DNA of 64,000 nucleotides from Loripinus fragilis (Eukaryota > Mollusca > Bivalvia > Lucinida > Lucinidae): positions 139,621,549 to 139,685,548 of the forward strand of contig OZ026515.1 in the NCBI GenBank assembly GCA_964019695.1, given 5' to 3'. The notes beneath the pieces were generated by a model. It had not been told where the DNA came from. It ran no database searches and worked only from the letters and a program-made list of their open reading frames with translations. Within the stretch, counting starts at the first letter, position 1, and every line of letters starts with the position of its first letter. The translations under genes and the position numbers were made by a program. Positions 47,701-62,419 of the stretch are shown in pieces.

Positions 47701-50700
47701 CAGCCCATGAAGGCACCATCTATGCATATACAAAAGCCATATTAGGGGAAAATTGTCTAAGTTCTCACAGCTGTCATTTCGTCAAAAATTATTTTTTCTG
47801 AACAGAACTCCTTCATGCATATGTTCAATGTGTTTATATTGTATAGGCAAAGTCTCAAATTGTTCCATCAAAAGCTGTGGTAGGAGTTGATCGGCCCATG
47901 AAGGCACCATCTATGCATATACAAAAGCCTTATTAGGGAGAATTGTCTAAGTTCTCACAGCTGTCATTTTGTCAAAAAATATTTTTTCTATACCAAACTT
48001 CTTCATGCATATGTTAAATGTGTCTACATTGTATAGGCAAAGTATCAAATTGCTCCATAAAAAGCTGTGGTAGGAGTTGATCGGCCCATAAAGGCACTGT
48101 CTATGCATATACAAACACCTTATTAGGGAAAAATTGTCTAAGTTCTCACAGCTGTCATTTTGTCAAAAATTATCTTTTCTGAACTAAACTCCTTCATGCA
48201 TATGTTCAATATGTCTACATTGTATAGGAAAAGTATCAAATTGTTCCATCAAAAGCTGTGGTAGGAGTTGATTGGCCCGTATATGGCCTATAATAGCATA
48301 GGCACAAAGCACTATATAAAAAGCCATTTAGAACTACAAAGGGAAATAACTCTAATAGAATTGGCCCCTAGCCCTTACTTTTTTGTCTCAAGTATTTGTC
48401 TTGCATTGTATAGGAAAAGTATCAAATTGTTCCATCAAAAGCTGTGGTAGGAGTTGATTGGCCCGTATATGGCCTATAATAGCATAAGCACAAAGCACTA
48501 TATTAAAAGCCATTTAGAACTACAAAGGGAAATAACTCTAATAGAATTGGCCCCTAGCCCTTACTTTTTTGTCTCAAGTATTTGTCTTGCATATATGAAC
48601 ATGTTTGCAAGGTTTGATGAAAATCCAGCAATGACTCTTCGAGTTATTAGGGAAAAAGCACTATATTAAAAACCATTTAGAACTACAAAGGAAAATAACT
48701 CTAATAGAATTGGCCCCTAGCCCTTACTTTTTTGTCTAAAGTATTTGTCTTGCATATATGGAATGTTTGCAAGGTTTGATGAAAATCCAGCAATGACTCT
48801 TCCAGTTATTAAGGAAACAAAGAGTTACGGACGGACGGACGGACGGAAGCACGGACGAACGGACGCACGGACGGACGGACAACGTGAAAACTGTATACCC
48901 CCTACAAACAAAGTTTGCGGGGGGTATAAAAACAAAGTTTGCGGGGGGTATAGTAAAGAACATAAGGGTATAATATGTAATATGACTTCCTCAAGTAATT
49001 CTTCCAAAAGCACTCATCCTACAGGACGAGTGATTTGTGAGGAATTACTCGTCCTTTCTAGATTTCACTCATAATTACCAGCCGACAAGTGGAATTTTGT
49101 CCCCTGCATACATACCCTATTCATGAGAACAGCCTGTCTAATGTCCCTGACCCCATCATACACCAGTCTGCTGGCATCTATGAACTCGTTCTCCTCTATA
49201 TCTCCTTGTGGATTTTGGCTTAGAGCATCCACGGCCATCTCAACTCGTTCAGCAAAGTTTGGCATCACTAAAATTTAAACAAATTACAAGGCTATAGTAC
49301 AAGATTTAGTAATCATGATGGAGTATTACTTGTGCCAGCAAACATTAAGAGGTGCTTATCATATAAGCAACAAGAAGAGTGGATATTAAAAATTTCTTTT
49401 CTTATTTCTCAACCAAAACATATGTTGTGGGTAGTACCAGATTCAAAAGATCTGTCTAAATGAGACATACTTGTTGTTTTGCATTAAGACTGTTTGCATA
49501 CAAGACATCTATTAAAAATTCAACAAAACTTTACAATTAAGTGGTAAAAATCAAGGTAGATTCAGACCTTTTTCATGATAAATCCAAGACCCTAGAATAC
49601 AGGGTTCCAAAGATGTTGGAGGTGCAAACAAGCCAAAAGTAATTTGATTCAACTTTTTTCAAAATTGGTGGCATAATAAGCACACTGTGCCAAAAACATC
49701 TTCAAAATTCTATGCCCTCTTTTGAAACCAGTGTAGTTCAAGACAAGCTGACTTCTGATGTAGCCAGCTGATCAGGCTCCATGCTATTTTTTATCTTTAC
49801 ATCAAATAAATAATAAAATTGGTATCGCACCACTGCACTGACTGAAAATCAGAAGTCATATACCGTAAAACCTGTCTTAAGCGGTCACTCAAAAATAGAC
49901 AAAACAAAGATCTAAATGACAAATGGCAGCCTAATGAAGGTTGAAAGTATTGCAGAATGCTCCTCTTGGAGCATTCGGCAATACTTTTGACCTGCATTTA
50001 GCAATAACTGGTACTGAAAACCAATTTTTGTTGTTTTTTTTAGAGAGGCCGTTTTAGACAGGTTTTACTGTAATGTAAACAGTCTATAAAGTACTCAGTG
50101 TCCTTTTATAGGAACATATGCACTTTTTGCATTGAATATGGTAATTCATAAAAAGGAAAATACCTTGGTCTCTCAATAAGACAACAGCCTCCATGACTCT
50201 ATCTGTATATGGACCTGGTTCATAGTTATCCATCTCTGCAGATACTACATTACACACCCTAGCTGATCGGCCCCTAATGGCCCCTGCTGTCCTGTCCAGG
50301 GTATCAGCATCCCCTTCTTGGAGGGAGAACACACATTTGTTTACATCTTCAAGGATATGGCTCTCTGCACAGAAAAGAAAACAACATCATATGGTTTGTT
50401 TGTTTGTTTGATTTGATTCTTTACGTCCCATCAACAATCTTTCAGTTATGGACGTGTCTTCCTGGGTTGAACCAGTACTAAGCTAGGATAAATGTGTCTT
50501 GCTCAAGGACCACAACGCAGTGACGCCGGTGAGGCTCAAACCCGCGGCCCTTCGGTCTCGAGTCAAGCACTCTACCACTGAGCCACTGCGCTCCCACCAT
50601 ATGGTTTGTGTATTTCTTATAAAGCTGACCAAATCAAAACTTAGGCATTACCTAATGAAGGACTTATCCAATCCACTTTTAACTTAGGTAAATAAGATAA

Positions 50701-53700
50701 TGGAGCATGATTAAAAAATACCTCTATTTTCTTATCCCTATGCTGTGCTGCATGAAGCATATGTGGTACCCTTCACAGGTCTAGATAAACAAAAATTTTC
50801 AGCATAAAATTGTATATATTTTCTTACCCATCAATATTAACATATGTTTTGGGTGCTCAAAAGAACCTCATTGAGACAGTTCTTTTGAGTACCCACAACA
50901 TATGTTTTGGTTGAGAAATAAGAAAATTAAATTTTGGTTACACACTCTTAACTTAAGTCCTGACCCTTACAACACCATTAAATTGCCTGCTCACCTATCC
51001 CAAACAATGAAATTAACAGTGCACCCCCAACATGAATATTAAAGTTACCGCCTTGCACCTCCAACATAAATATTAAAGTTACCGCCTATGTTGATGTTTT
51101 TTATCTACAATACAACCATAACTGACAAGGATCTAAATGGATATTTTTAACGACTTGCTAAAACTACCAAGTTTCTCGTACTTGGTAAAGATGTTGGTCA
51201 CATTTCATATTCACTATGGGTTCTGAAAATGTTTCAGGTACTTTGTCTGCATCCTTTTCTTTTATTAGCATGAATAAGGTAAGTTTGATAAGAGTTATGT
51301 CAGTTGATGTACCCATGTGTGAAAATTTTATTTTCCCAAAATCCTAAACTTGGAAATTCAAATTGTAAAACCTGCAGTATGCCTAAAATATTTACAATTG
51401 AAGTTTAAATGATCAACTGTCTTTAAATAACCTGCAAATAAATCAGAAAAACTACCATAATCTGTCTATTTCAGTATTTTGTGGCAGACTTTCTATGAAG
51501 TCAGCCTCAAAATCCTGAATTCAGGAATATGGTAGATGTTCTAAAAGTTTGTACGCTTGTTATCTGCCAAAAAGGCAAAGAGAAACAGGACAGACCCTGA
51601 TCAGACTGCTTCTTAAGAAGCAGTCTGATCAGGTTCTTCCCTGTTTGGTATTCTCAGTATTCTGACAAGCATTTGAGCGCGACATGAGATTTCAAACAAT
51701 GTGGTATGTGCGACCAGCAAAAGCTCAAACCAGCCTGCGCATATGCGCAGTCTGATCACAGCCTTTGCTGATCGCTTGAATATTCTATGAACTTTGAGCC
51801 ACTGACTGAAAAGCATTTAGAGTTTCTAAGCTTAACAGGAGGCTGCACAGGCTCCTCTGAGTCTACACTTGTAAAAATGCCACATTGTTGGAAATCACAT
51901 GTCATGGCTCATTATGTCCTTAATAACCTCATTTTCTTTGAGAACCGAAAAAGAAAAGTGTTTGAAATTTTAGAACATTTACATTAATCCTGAAAATGTT
52001 CACCTTTGTAGACCTTGGCTGAGGTATCACTAACCTGATACTGCAAGGAAGTCATCAATAGTGGTAATGTCATCAACAGCATCTGTGAGTAGACGAACCT
52101 GGTTCTCCCAGGCATCTTTAAACACATCCATGTTCTCCAGGGCTACCTTAGACCTGGGCCTTGATGCAAGAACTCGCGCTGCATTGATCACCTAAATGAA
52201 CAGAGATGTTACATAACCCTTTGCATACTAATGGGTTCTTCCTTCTTGTTTGATACTATAAACATGGGATGGTCTCTTGTATATATTGAGGGGCAACAGG
52301 TTATAATTTCCAAATAAATTATATTTCTTTCCCTAAAGCTCATTTTTGTCTAAGTAAACAATAAAGACTCTGATGAAATGCTGTGCTAATCGGCATTTCA
52401 TCTGGGTCTTCACTGTTTGTCAATGTAGGCATATAGGAGCTACATGTACCAGTATACAAAAAGTTAAAATATCGAGAAAATAAATGCAATGCATAAAATA
52501 ATATGCAACATGATAATTCTTTGTTTAACGTCACTCAAATCTGATCACAAATAATTCTTCAACCTGTTCTCAATTGATGGAAACTGCTACAAAGTTTAAA
52601 ACAATACACTTTTGATGATGCATGATTACCTTAAAGTGGGTAAATGTCAGAATTTCAAAATTGCATCCTATACTTAATTTCTTTATAATAATTTAATCTT
52701 AACAAATGTGCAGAACTTGATAAAAAGCAGCACTGTAAGCCATTGTATCTATCGATTTGAACACATGCAAATTAACGTAGTACAAAAATATTTATAAGTT
52801 AGCAAAAATGTTGAATGTAAAATTGTTTTTGTTTGTGTTGATGCTTTAGTCCTGGTCAACAATATTTCAGTTATGTCTGGACCATTTCCAGTCTTGCTCA
52901 AGGACATAACACAGGGACTCAGGAGACTCAAACTAGCAACCCTTTGATTATCAGTCTAACTCTCTACCAACTTAGCCACTACACTCGACATATAGAATTG
53001 TTATTATATTCTATTAATCCATCAGTCAAAACACATGTTTTGGCCACTCAAAATAACCGTCTCATTGAGATGGTTATTTTGAGTGGCCACAACATATGTT
53101 TTTATTGGGAACTAAAAAAAATAAATTTATAATTACTGCCTCTACCTTCAGAGTGGGTGGGGTATGTTGACCATGAATCCTTGCTTACCTGTGGACAAAG
53201 CTTCTCTATCTCCGCTGCTGCCATTCTAACCATCTTCACCCCCTCCTCATTACTGGACATGGAACAGGCTAAGTTGGCCACTTCTACAAGTTTATTGGCA
53301 TGATCAGCAAAAACAGCAGCATATTCCTCCACCCCCTTCTCATCCCCGGCCTTAGCTGCTTCCATCAGAACAAGGAGGGGAACATTGGTCTCTAGGAACG
53401 AATCAGAGACATGGTCCACTACTGCTTTCCTCAGCTGAAATATTCAGGTAATCATTAACCCTATAGCATTAATATGGTGAAACTTGCAATTAAACTTGCA
53501 TGTGGCATAGGGCCAGTTAAGCATTTTTTTAGCGTAAAAGTGTCATTATTTTCTTACCCATCGATTTAAACATACTTTGTGGGTGCTCCAAGAACCGTCT
53601 CATTGAGACAGTTCTTTTGAGTACCCACAACATATGTTCTGGTTGAGGAATAAGAAACATAGCTTTCCATTATGCACTCTTATCTGGAGGCCTGATGTGG

Positions 53701-56700
53701 GCTTTTGATTCTAGTCACTTTCATTCTCTACATTGTACCCATCAAAGGAATGGCGTACTATGCTACAACACTCACAATAATTTAACAATAAAATAAAAAT
53801 GCAACCATCTGAATACTTTGGATGCCCTACTTGGTATTTCTTTGTGAGTATATTTTCAGAGGAGCAAAGTCTCTTTATTCTGACTAGCAGACTATTTTTT
53901 AGCTATGGATTCCAAGTCTTTCTTATGCTTTTATTAGAACATATTTTACCGAGGTACCAGTCATTCAAGAAATTGATTGCATTATTGTATCCTGATAATT
54001 TATTCAAATTGTAACTGATTTGTTAGAAAATTAAAAAAAAAGTCAAATATATTCAGAGGCCAAAGAAAGTATTATTACATTGTAGTCCCTATATATGTGG
54101 GGTCTATAGGATTGAGCCATATAATAAATGAATTATTTTATGAAGGGACACTTATACTTAGGAATTATAGGAAAATGACCATTTAACCAACTCAATTATT
54201 CCGATGTAATGGCAATATCTAAATATTCACTCTAAATCATTGTCAATATAATCCCTTTACTCTATAGGCTATTTTTAGATAATGACAATATTGAAAAATT
54301 CAAGAAAAGATTAAGTAAAGTTTTGAATACTTTTGGAAATATTATGAAAAATGGAGCATTTGCTCCAAAAGAGCAAATGCCCCATTTTCCATAATATTTT
54401 CAAATACGTGATATTTCAAAGGCGTCGAAAGGCTTTTTAAAGGAGTAAAGGGCTAAATGAACAAGGTCTCTTAGAAACCTATTGCCCTGAGAATATATTT
54501 TACTACAATCTTACCTGTCTTCTCAGATCTTTAGTTTTCTTACACATGTTGTCTATAGCTCTGTCAAGGGCTTCACTTGGTTCTTTCCTACCAGCCTGTC
54601 AAATAATAATTATTCATAGGATCTGATAAGCAACATGTAGAGCATACGTCCAGTTAAACAAACTTTTTCAACATAGAAATGTGATTATTTTCTAGCTTAA
54701 ACATGTATTTTGGGTGCTCAAAATAACCGTCTCATCGAGAATGTCCTTTTGCATACCCACAACATGGGTTAAATATGTCCAATACCTTTTATACAGTTTG
54801 TTTATGGCATGAAATATCTATTTTTAACATCACTGTGTTTAGTTTTTCATAATCTCATACATTAACATATTTTTTGAACAGAAAAAACAATAATGCTTGT
54901 ACCAAATATCAAGCAAAAAATAATTGTAATCTTTAACCAGCTTCTTTCCTTTATTTTTAATTATTGCTTATGACCTTAACTTCTTAAGAAAAAGTGCAAA
55001 TTTATTTTGCCACAATACTGCATGATCCTTTTTTGGCAAATGCTCTAAAATAGGATTTTTTTTCAGAGCAATTCAACTAAATCCCCAATATATAAAAATC
55101 TGGCATTGAAAATCTCAATAATTTAGTTTTATTTCATGGATTATCGTAATACCTGTTAAAAAAGAAGAAAAATCTGGGGTCACTGCACTAATTTCTTATA
55201 GGTGGACAAAGTTTACACATCCCCCATTCCCACAAATTTCAGATACATAATTCCATATAAAAGTTCAGTAGTGACCATTTTGTCAATTAGACAACACCAT
55301 TTTTACTAGAATGCAGTAATACTGCAATAAATTATTTTGCATGCTCATTATTTCATTCTTCAGCAATAATTCTCAAGTTAAATATTGGCAAAATTCAATC
55401 TGACAACAAAACAATGTCTTGCCAAGAAACAAGGCAAGTGAAATTTTCAAAACTGATTCGAAAAAAATACTACCAAATTCAATGTGTTGAACAGTTTGAA
55501 TCCAGATCAGGCCTGATATTATGTCCAGCCTGATTTGGGTCCAAATTGTTTGCTGAGTTATTAAAGCAGCAGATGAAATGAAAAAATCTTTTACTGGCTC
55601 TGATCATATTCTCAAAAGATTGTATACATGCACATCATGGTCTCAACAAAAATGGTTTCACACTCATTAAACCTAGACAAAGAAAGTTCTATAATGCACA
55701 CTGTTAGTTTGATCAAAATATGCATGCACAGATTGGCCTCAGCATGCTTATTTTGCATATGCCATGCTGTAGGTCTCAGCTTTCAAACATGTACACAGAA
55801 TAGTCAAGACAAATCATACCATCATGTCTGAAACTGCAGTCTGGGTAATTTGTCAAGTTTTTGCCGTCTGGTGATTTTTTTCAAAATTCTTCAGCAAAAC
55901 CCACAGAGTGTCAAACAGTTTGGATCCATTCAGGCTCAATGTTTTGTTGGGCCTAATCTGGGTCCAAACTGTTTGCAAAGGTTATCAGCAGACGACACTA
56001 GTAGGTAGAGATTTAACAAACTTGCAACACTTAAATAAGCAAACACATAAGATTTTGGTACACATCACAGAGGCAAGCTGTAAAGACTTAGATGTGTATT
56101 CCTAGGGGGACCTATACAAAAAATGGAAGTAGATGAAGATTCAGAACAAAATATATACCCATAACCCTGCCAGATACATGAGCATGGGTGTTAAACTCTT
56201 CCTTACTCCGTACAGTCAAACCTGTGTAAAAGGGCCACTCTCAAAAAGACCACAAATTCGTTTTCAATACTAATAATCCCTTAATGCAGGTCAAAAGTAT
56301 TGCAGAAAGCGGAGCTACCATTAGATCTTTGTTTTGTCTTCTGCTTTTTCAAAATATTCTTTCAAGAATACCTTCAGAGTGTCAACCAGTTTGGATACAA
56401 TTTTGTCGGGTCTTATGTGGGTCCAAACTGTTTACAAAGGTTGTCCACAGACAGGACTAGTAGGCAAAGAGTTAAAGGAGGATTTTGTGCATGTGAACCA
56501 AAATCTCATGTGTCGGCCCAATGCATTTAAACACAAACACAGGCAGTTTCATTATCTCTACATTTTCATTGGCAAAAGGTTTTGTTTATATGCTTTGATG
56601 CTTTACATCCCAGTCAACAGCAATGGTTATGTTGTGACGATCAGTTCACTTAATTCCACGCTTTCCTGGGCAAGCTTGACTAAGCGATTAATCAGTACTG

Positions 56701-59700
56701 CATGCACATACTTTCGCTTGTAACTGACAATAACCCTTCTTCAATCAGCCGGAGCCAGGAGGATGGTCAGAGAAATTATTTCATTATCAATCACCGCGAA
56801 AGTATGGGACCAGGTAGGGATTGAACTTGCCACCCCTGGATCTGCAGTTAGACATGTTAACGACTGCACTATATGGCTTGGTATTGGCAAAAGTTAAAAA
56901 CTTTTAATGGAAACATTCATTTAAATGTTAGATTGGCAAATTTGCTTTTAACCTAGCGAATGCTAACATGCGGTAAATGTCCCAAAAATTTGAACACTTT
57001 TCCCTTTCTCTTCTCAAATAAAATGTTGGTTTTCGGGGCTGTATTAAAAAAATTCTTGTCAGAATAGCAAACAGGGAAGACCCTAATCAGACTGCTTCTA
57101 AAATGATCTCAAATATGATCAAAGCAGCCATAGTTGCTTTAACATTTGGTCATACTTGGGCTCTACTGTTAGAAACAAACATTAAAATTCTTGAATTCTC
57201 GTTGTATTCACTTCATGCTTTACTTTCTCATTCTTATTTTCATGCAACTTTTATTTCGGTATCATTCTTATGCACAGCATTCTTAACAGGTAGATTCTGC
57301 ATCCAGTTTACCTTGTAATAAGCACCAATAGGTCGAAAACTGCTTTTTCTATGGCTGTAACACTAAAATTGTAACAGATCATAAAGTCAAACGCAGCATC
57401 ATTGTACTGGTTTAGTCAATTTGATTGGCTAAAAAACCCACAAATCTTACACTTCCATAAATTCCATAAGAAGTTATCTTGGAACTAATTTCCATGCATA
57501 AGTTCCTAGAATGTGCAGAAGTATCCAATATATTAAGCTTTGATGACAAGATTGATATTATAATGAATGGAGTACTACTTTGTAGACAAAAACCATGAGT
57601 AATTTCTAGTGATTCACAGCAAAAATTATTGTATGTAGAGCTTCAGGTATCAGTAACTAAATGCAAGTGAGACAAAATTTTACACATTAATGCAATCCTG
57701 AAGAAAAATTACTCCTACACTCATAAAAAACATCCAGAGGATGAAATTGAATTTCTTATCTTTGAACCAAAAGTTATCTTGTGATGATTCTTTCATTGGG
57801 ATTGTTCCCCTGAGACAGTCCAATGAATATATATAATGATCCACTGCACTTCCTTTAGTGGAATTTTGTCAGATCAACCTTTCTGATGGGCACCTTCAAA
57901 ATGGAGAGATATTTTTGAAATAATGGTCATTTGATGAAGTAGACAATAGACATTAAGTGTTATAGATCTGTCCACAAAGTAAGTTTTGGTATAAACAGTG
58001 CAACAATATCCTCAATTATCACTTAAATTATCCCCTACAGTACTATTTGTCATACGTTGTACATACAAGAAAATGAATTACATTTTATATACAGAAAAAC
58101 CTGTCTTAAGTGGCCACTCAAAAGAAGACAAAAATATAGGTTTTTGAGACATATAATTGCTTAATGCAGGTCAAAAGTATTGCAGAATGCTCCGATGGGA
58201 GCATTCTGCAATACTTTTGACCTGTATTAAGCTACCATTTTTCTTTAAGACCTTTTTTGCCTATTTTTGAGTGGCTGCTTAAGACAGGTTTTACTGTAAA
58301 GCTAAAAACACTGAACTGTATGAAGCAACAGAAGGAAGTTTAATTCAACTTACATTGTTCATATATTCAGCGAGTAGATCTTGAAGGGCCTGTCTGACTG
58401 CATTGCATTCCTGAACAATCCTCTCTCTTCTATCATCTCTTGTACACGAGGAGTCGGCCATCAGAGCTGCTCCACTGATTATACTCTCTAGCCTCTCTTC
58501 CAATGATGGTCGGGACCGCACTTCATTGTAGGTCAGGGGATCCATGATCACTTTTTGCTAAAACATACACATACGGTAATGAAAAAAAACCTCTTTAAAT
58601 GCAAGAATCAAATTACCTTTGAAAAGCATGTGCAAGCATAATAGTCCCAGATCAGACTGCTCTTGGAGCAGTCTGATCTGGGACTATTTGTTTGCATTCA
58701 CAACCAGCAAGCGTATAATATTTATGGATATTGAGGATGAACTAGTCCACATCAACAACTGAAAGAAGCTACATATTAACAAAGAGATGAACAACAATTA
58801 ATTCCAGTACTTCTTAGGCCAGAAATATTCTTAAGCCAAAGGGGTATGTGCATTAAGGGGCTATTTTGGCCCCCTCTAGAGCCAAAAACTGAAAATTGCT
58901 TTTCACCAAATTCTTTTGATTGGTTTATTAGAATAATAACTGATGTGTCAAATTTCGGCATTTATTTAAATTTTACCATTGCTATGGTAACAAAAATGGT
59001 CATCAAAATAGGCATAAAACAGAGAAAATTTAAAACAGAGAAATAGTCATTTTGGACCAAATTTAAGGCTTTTGGAGATCGATTTTTTAAGAATTAGATA
59101 TCAGCACAGCTAAATACCAAAAAACCTTTTAATTTATTGTGTGGGGTGGTAATTCTCATCTTCTGTTAAAATATCTTTTTGGTATTTGCTTGTGCTCTAT
59201 GTTAATTTCTCTGTCAAACATCTCAAATATGCTCCAAAATGGCCAATTTCCTATTTTCAGCCTATTTTGGTGGCCATTTTCGTTACCATAGCAACAGTAA
59301 AAGTCAAAGTAATTTGAGACTTTTACACTTTGGTTATTGTTCTAATTAATTCATAAGAACCAATTGGTGAAAAACAATTTTTATATTTTAGCCTCGTAGG
59401 GGGGCCAAAGAAGCCCCTTAATGCACAGAAGAGAAGACAGCACATGGAGGCGATTGGCAGCATATATAGTGCCTTTCACAGATATACAACAACAACATAG
59501 CTCTTTGGGATCAAAGATCAGACGATACCAACTGGAAAATATGTAACTATATCTGAAATCAGCCACTAGATCCTGAATTTTGCATAAATCTGAAAAAAAT
59601 CCCCATTGTTAGTGGTATACTTATTATTGTGCAATACAATAAAATGAGGTATTTCTTTTATGATAAAGTAAATGCACTGATTCACTTTTATTAAAGAAGG

Positions 59701-62357
59701 TACTTGGAGTTGGAGTCAATCAGTCACTTAAAGATCCTGGTATGCAGAACTTCTGAAATAAAATTGTGATTATGTCTTACCCATCACAAGGTGGTCAATC
59801 ATGTGGTCAGCTTGATTTGGTTCACAGATTTCCTGAAACGGTAAAATTGTTCATAACTTTCGTAATACTAAGTCAAATTTTACGCAGTAAAGTGCAAAAA
59901 AAACCTCATTTTTTTCTGCACAAGACTGTGTCAAAGTTTCTCCTGAGTTTGCTGTAGCTTCCCAGATTACCTCGAACAACTGAAGAAAAAACGGAAAATT
60001 CTCCGGGATCGGGTACACACTTTAGTTGTTCGAGGTAATCTGGAAAACTGCAGAGAACCCAGGAAAAACTTTTACACAGTCTTGTGCAGAAAAATATGAG
60101 GGTTTTGTTTTTGCACTTTACAGCATGAAATTTGACTTAAGTATAACGAAAGTTATGAACGATATTCCTTACCGGTGATGTCCGATTACTGGTTCATAAA
60201 GTCTGTGAACCCAATCAGGCAGACCACGTGATTGGCCACCTTGCATCAGTCTACACATATTTTGAGTGGTCAAAGGCACCCATAACTTATGTTTTGGTTC
60301 AAAAATGAAAAGGTGATTAATAATGACCTCTGGAGGCCTGTAGAGTTGTTATCACAATAGGCATGAGAACATATAGGTTAATATTTGTCATACCATTAAC
60401 TCATCTAGTGCTGCGGCCAATTCTCCTGCTCCCTCGTATGGGTGAGCATTAGATGCTCCGGTAGCTTGTGCCACACCAGATATAGTGTTAACAGCCTCAC
60501 ATAACTGTTCATATGCCCAGTCTCGGTTAGCTCTTGCTGGAGCCAGCTCTGGATGACGTACATATGCCTACAAGAAAACAACATATATTGTACATGTTTT
60601 AAAATGTATAACTATAATCATGCAGTCGATGGGCCACAATCGCAAATGCCAATGCATTGATTAACCCCTCCCCTGGGTGTGGCCCCTTGGTGTGGGGAAG
60701 GGGGCAAAAAAAACTATGCTCTTGCACAACCCACTGTAAGCAAGTCGATCAACAAATCGGTTTAGGAGATAGCAAAATGCAAAAACAGAGGCAAAAACAA
60801 TATACCCATGGGGATAATAACAGTTATCTACCAAAGTGGCTTTGAATGACATGATCAAGGTCTTCACTGTATGCTATTGTCCGTTCGTTAATCAAAGATA
60901 AGCAAAATTTTCAGTGAGATCAATGAGAAAACAATGATCAAAAGTTGACAACATTGTCACAGCACTGCATACCATATCAACCTAATTTTAGGTACTCTAA
61001 TTAGCACATACTTAGTTCTTTTTGAATTGTGAATGCAATATCCAGGGACCAGCTGATTTTCAGTCTGTCCAGTGGTGCATTTTATTAAGAAATACTGATT
61101 CATCGTGTGGATTGAAAACAGAGTGGATCCACTGCTTTCAAAAGAGGGTATATAATTTTGAAAGCTATGCGCATTGTGTGTTTTAGGGCTGCCACGTTTA
61201 CATGTGTAAACGGTACCGTTTCGTGTTTTTGCAATAAACGTTTACAAAATTAGCCTACCGTTTACACAAACTTTAGCATGTGACCAGTGACCAGTATTTC
61301 CTAATGAACATCCCCATCTGAATCATCAATCGATTTGTTTGTTTTCTCAGATTTGGTTGTATTTGATAAAGTATCTACTGCATTTAGAATTACAGCAGAC
61401 ATGCTCAATGGACATTATCTTACAATAGGGAGCATTTTTCGAATATCATCTCACTCAGTCACTGCTTGGAGAAATTATATTCCTGCATTTTAACAGTTCT
61501 GTAAAGGAATGTCTTAATATTTGGGAGACACATTTGAAAGTGCATGTCTTAAAACTGTTTTTTTTTTGTTTATTTCCTGTCAGCATCAACTCATTAATTA
61601 CACACATGCAACTGAAGAAAATGTCTATAATGCATGAGTCTGCCCATGTTGCAATCACTTTCCAATTACTTGAAATGAGCTCTATCACAACACCCAACCA
61701 AACAATTTTGAATATTCCCAAAAGGTACCTTTTTCAAAGATTTTTTTAGGAAAAATATCGGGAATTTTACCGATCTGCATAATGAAAAAAATCAATCTGG
61801 AAGTTTCGTGTAAACTGAATCGTTTTGGTTACTGGAACTCATGTAAACGTTTACCAAATTTCGTAAACATGGCAGCCCTAGTGTCTTTATTAGATAAAAT
61901 ATGGCAGTTTAAAGGACAGTGCACTTCCTTTATAACCCTATAGTTGGGGTCCCCTACAATAAACTTTGTTATAAGCAAATTATGTTATAAACAGACAATT
62001 TTACAATGGAATTGTAGGAAAGTTTTCCTACAATTCTTTGTAAAATTTTACAGTTAAAAAGTTTGGAAGCAATAACATGACCATGTATTGTTATGTCCAA
62101 ATCTGTGTGATAACTAGGCATGTTATAAAGGGACTTCATTGTAATATACAATTACATTTTGACATAAAAAGCCGAATTCTCTTATAAGCACACACTGAGT
62201 CCTTTAGGGGTTGTTTACACTAGATATGAACTTCTGATATCTAGCTTAACCCTTTTCAAAGCACAGAAACCAAGCTAGGGGGCGACTTGGGCAAAATGGT
62301 CGCCCTGGGGGCTGAAATTTCGCCCTAAATGGGACCCAGGGAGAAGTGGGAGTCTCC

Positions 62358-62419
<62 letters not shown>

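Noticed and set aside
48736..49074. ORFs with TDGRTDGR or SVRPSVRP peptide repeats
   Set aside because: Direct translation of the (ACGG)n tract.
49385..49450. A further family 1 foldback copy
   Set aside because: Only the TTTCTTATTTCTCAACC and AACATATGTTGTGGGTA text remains; no paired arm, so not annotated separately.
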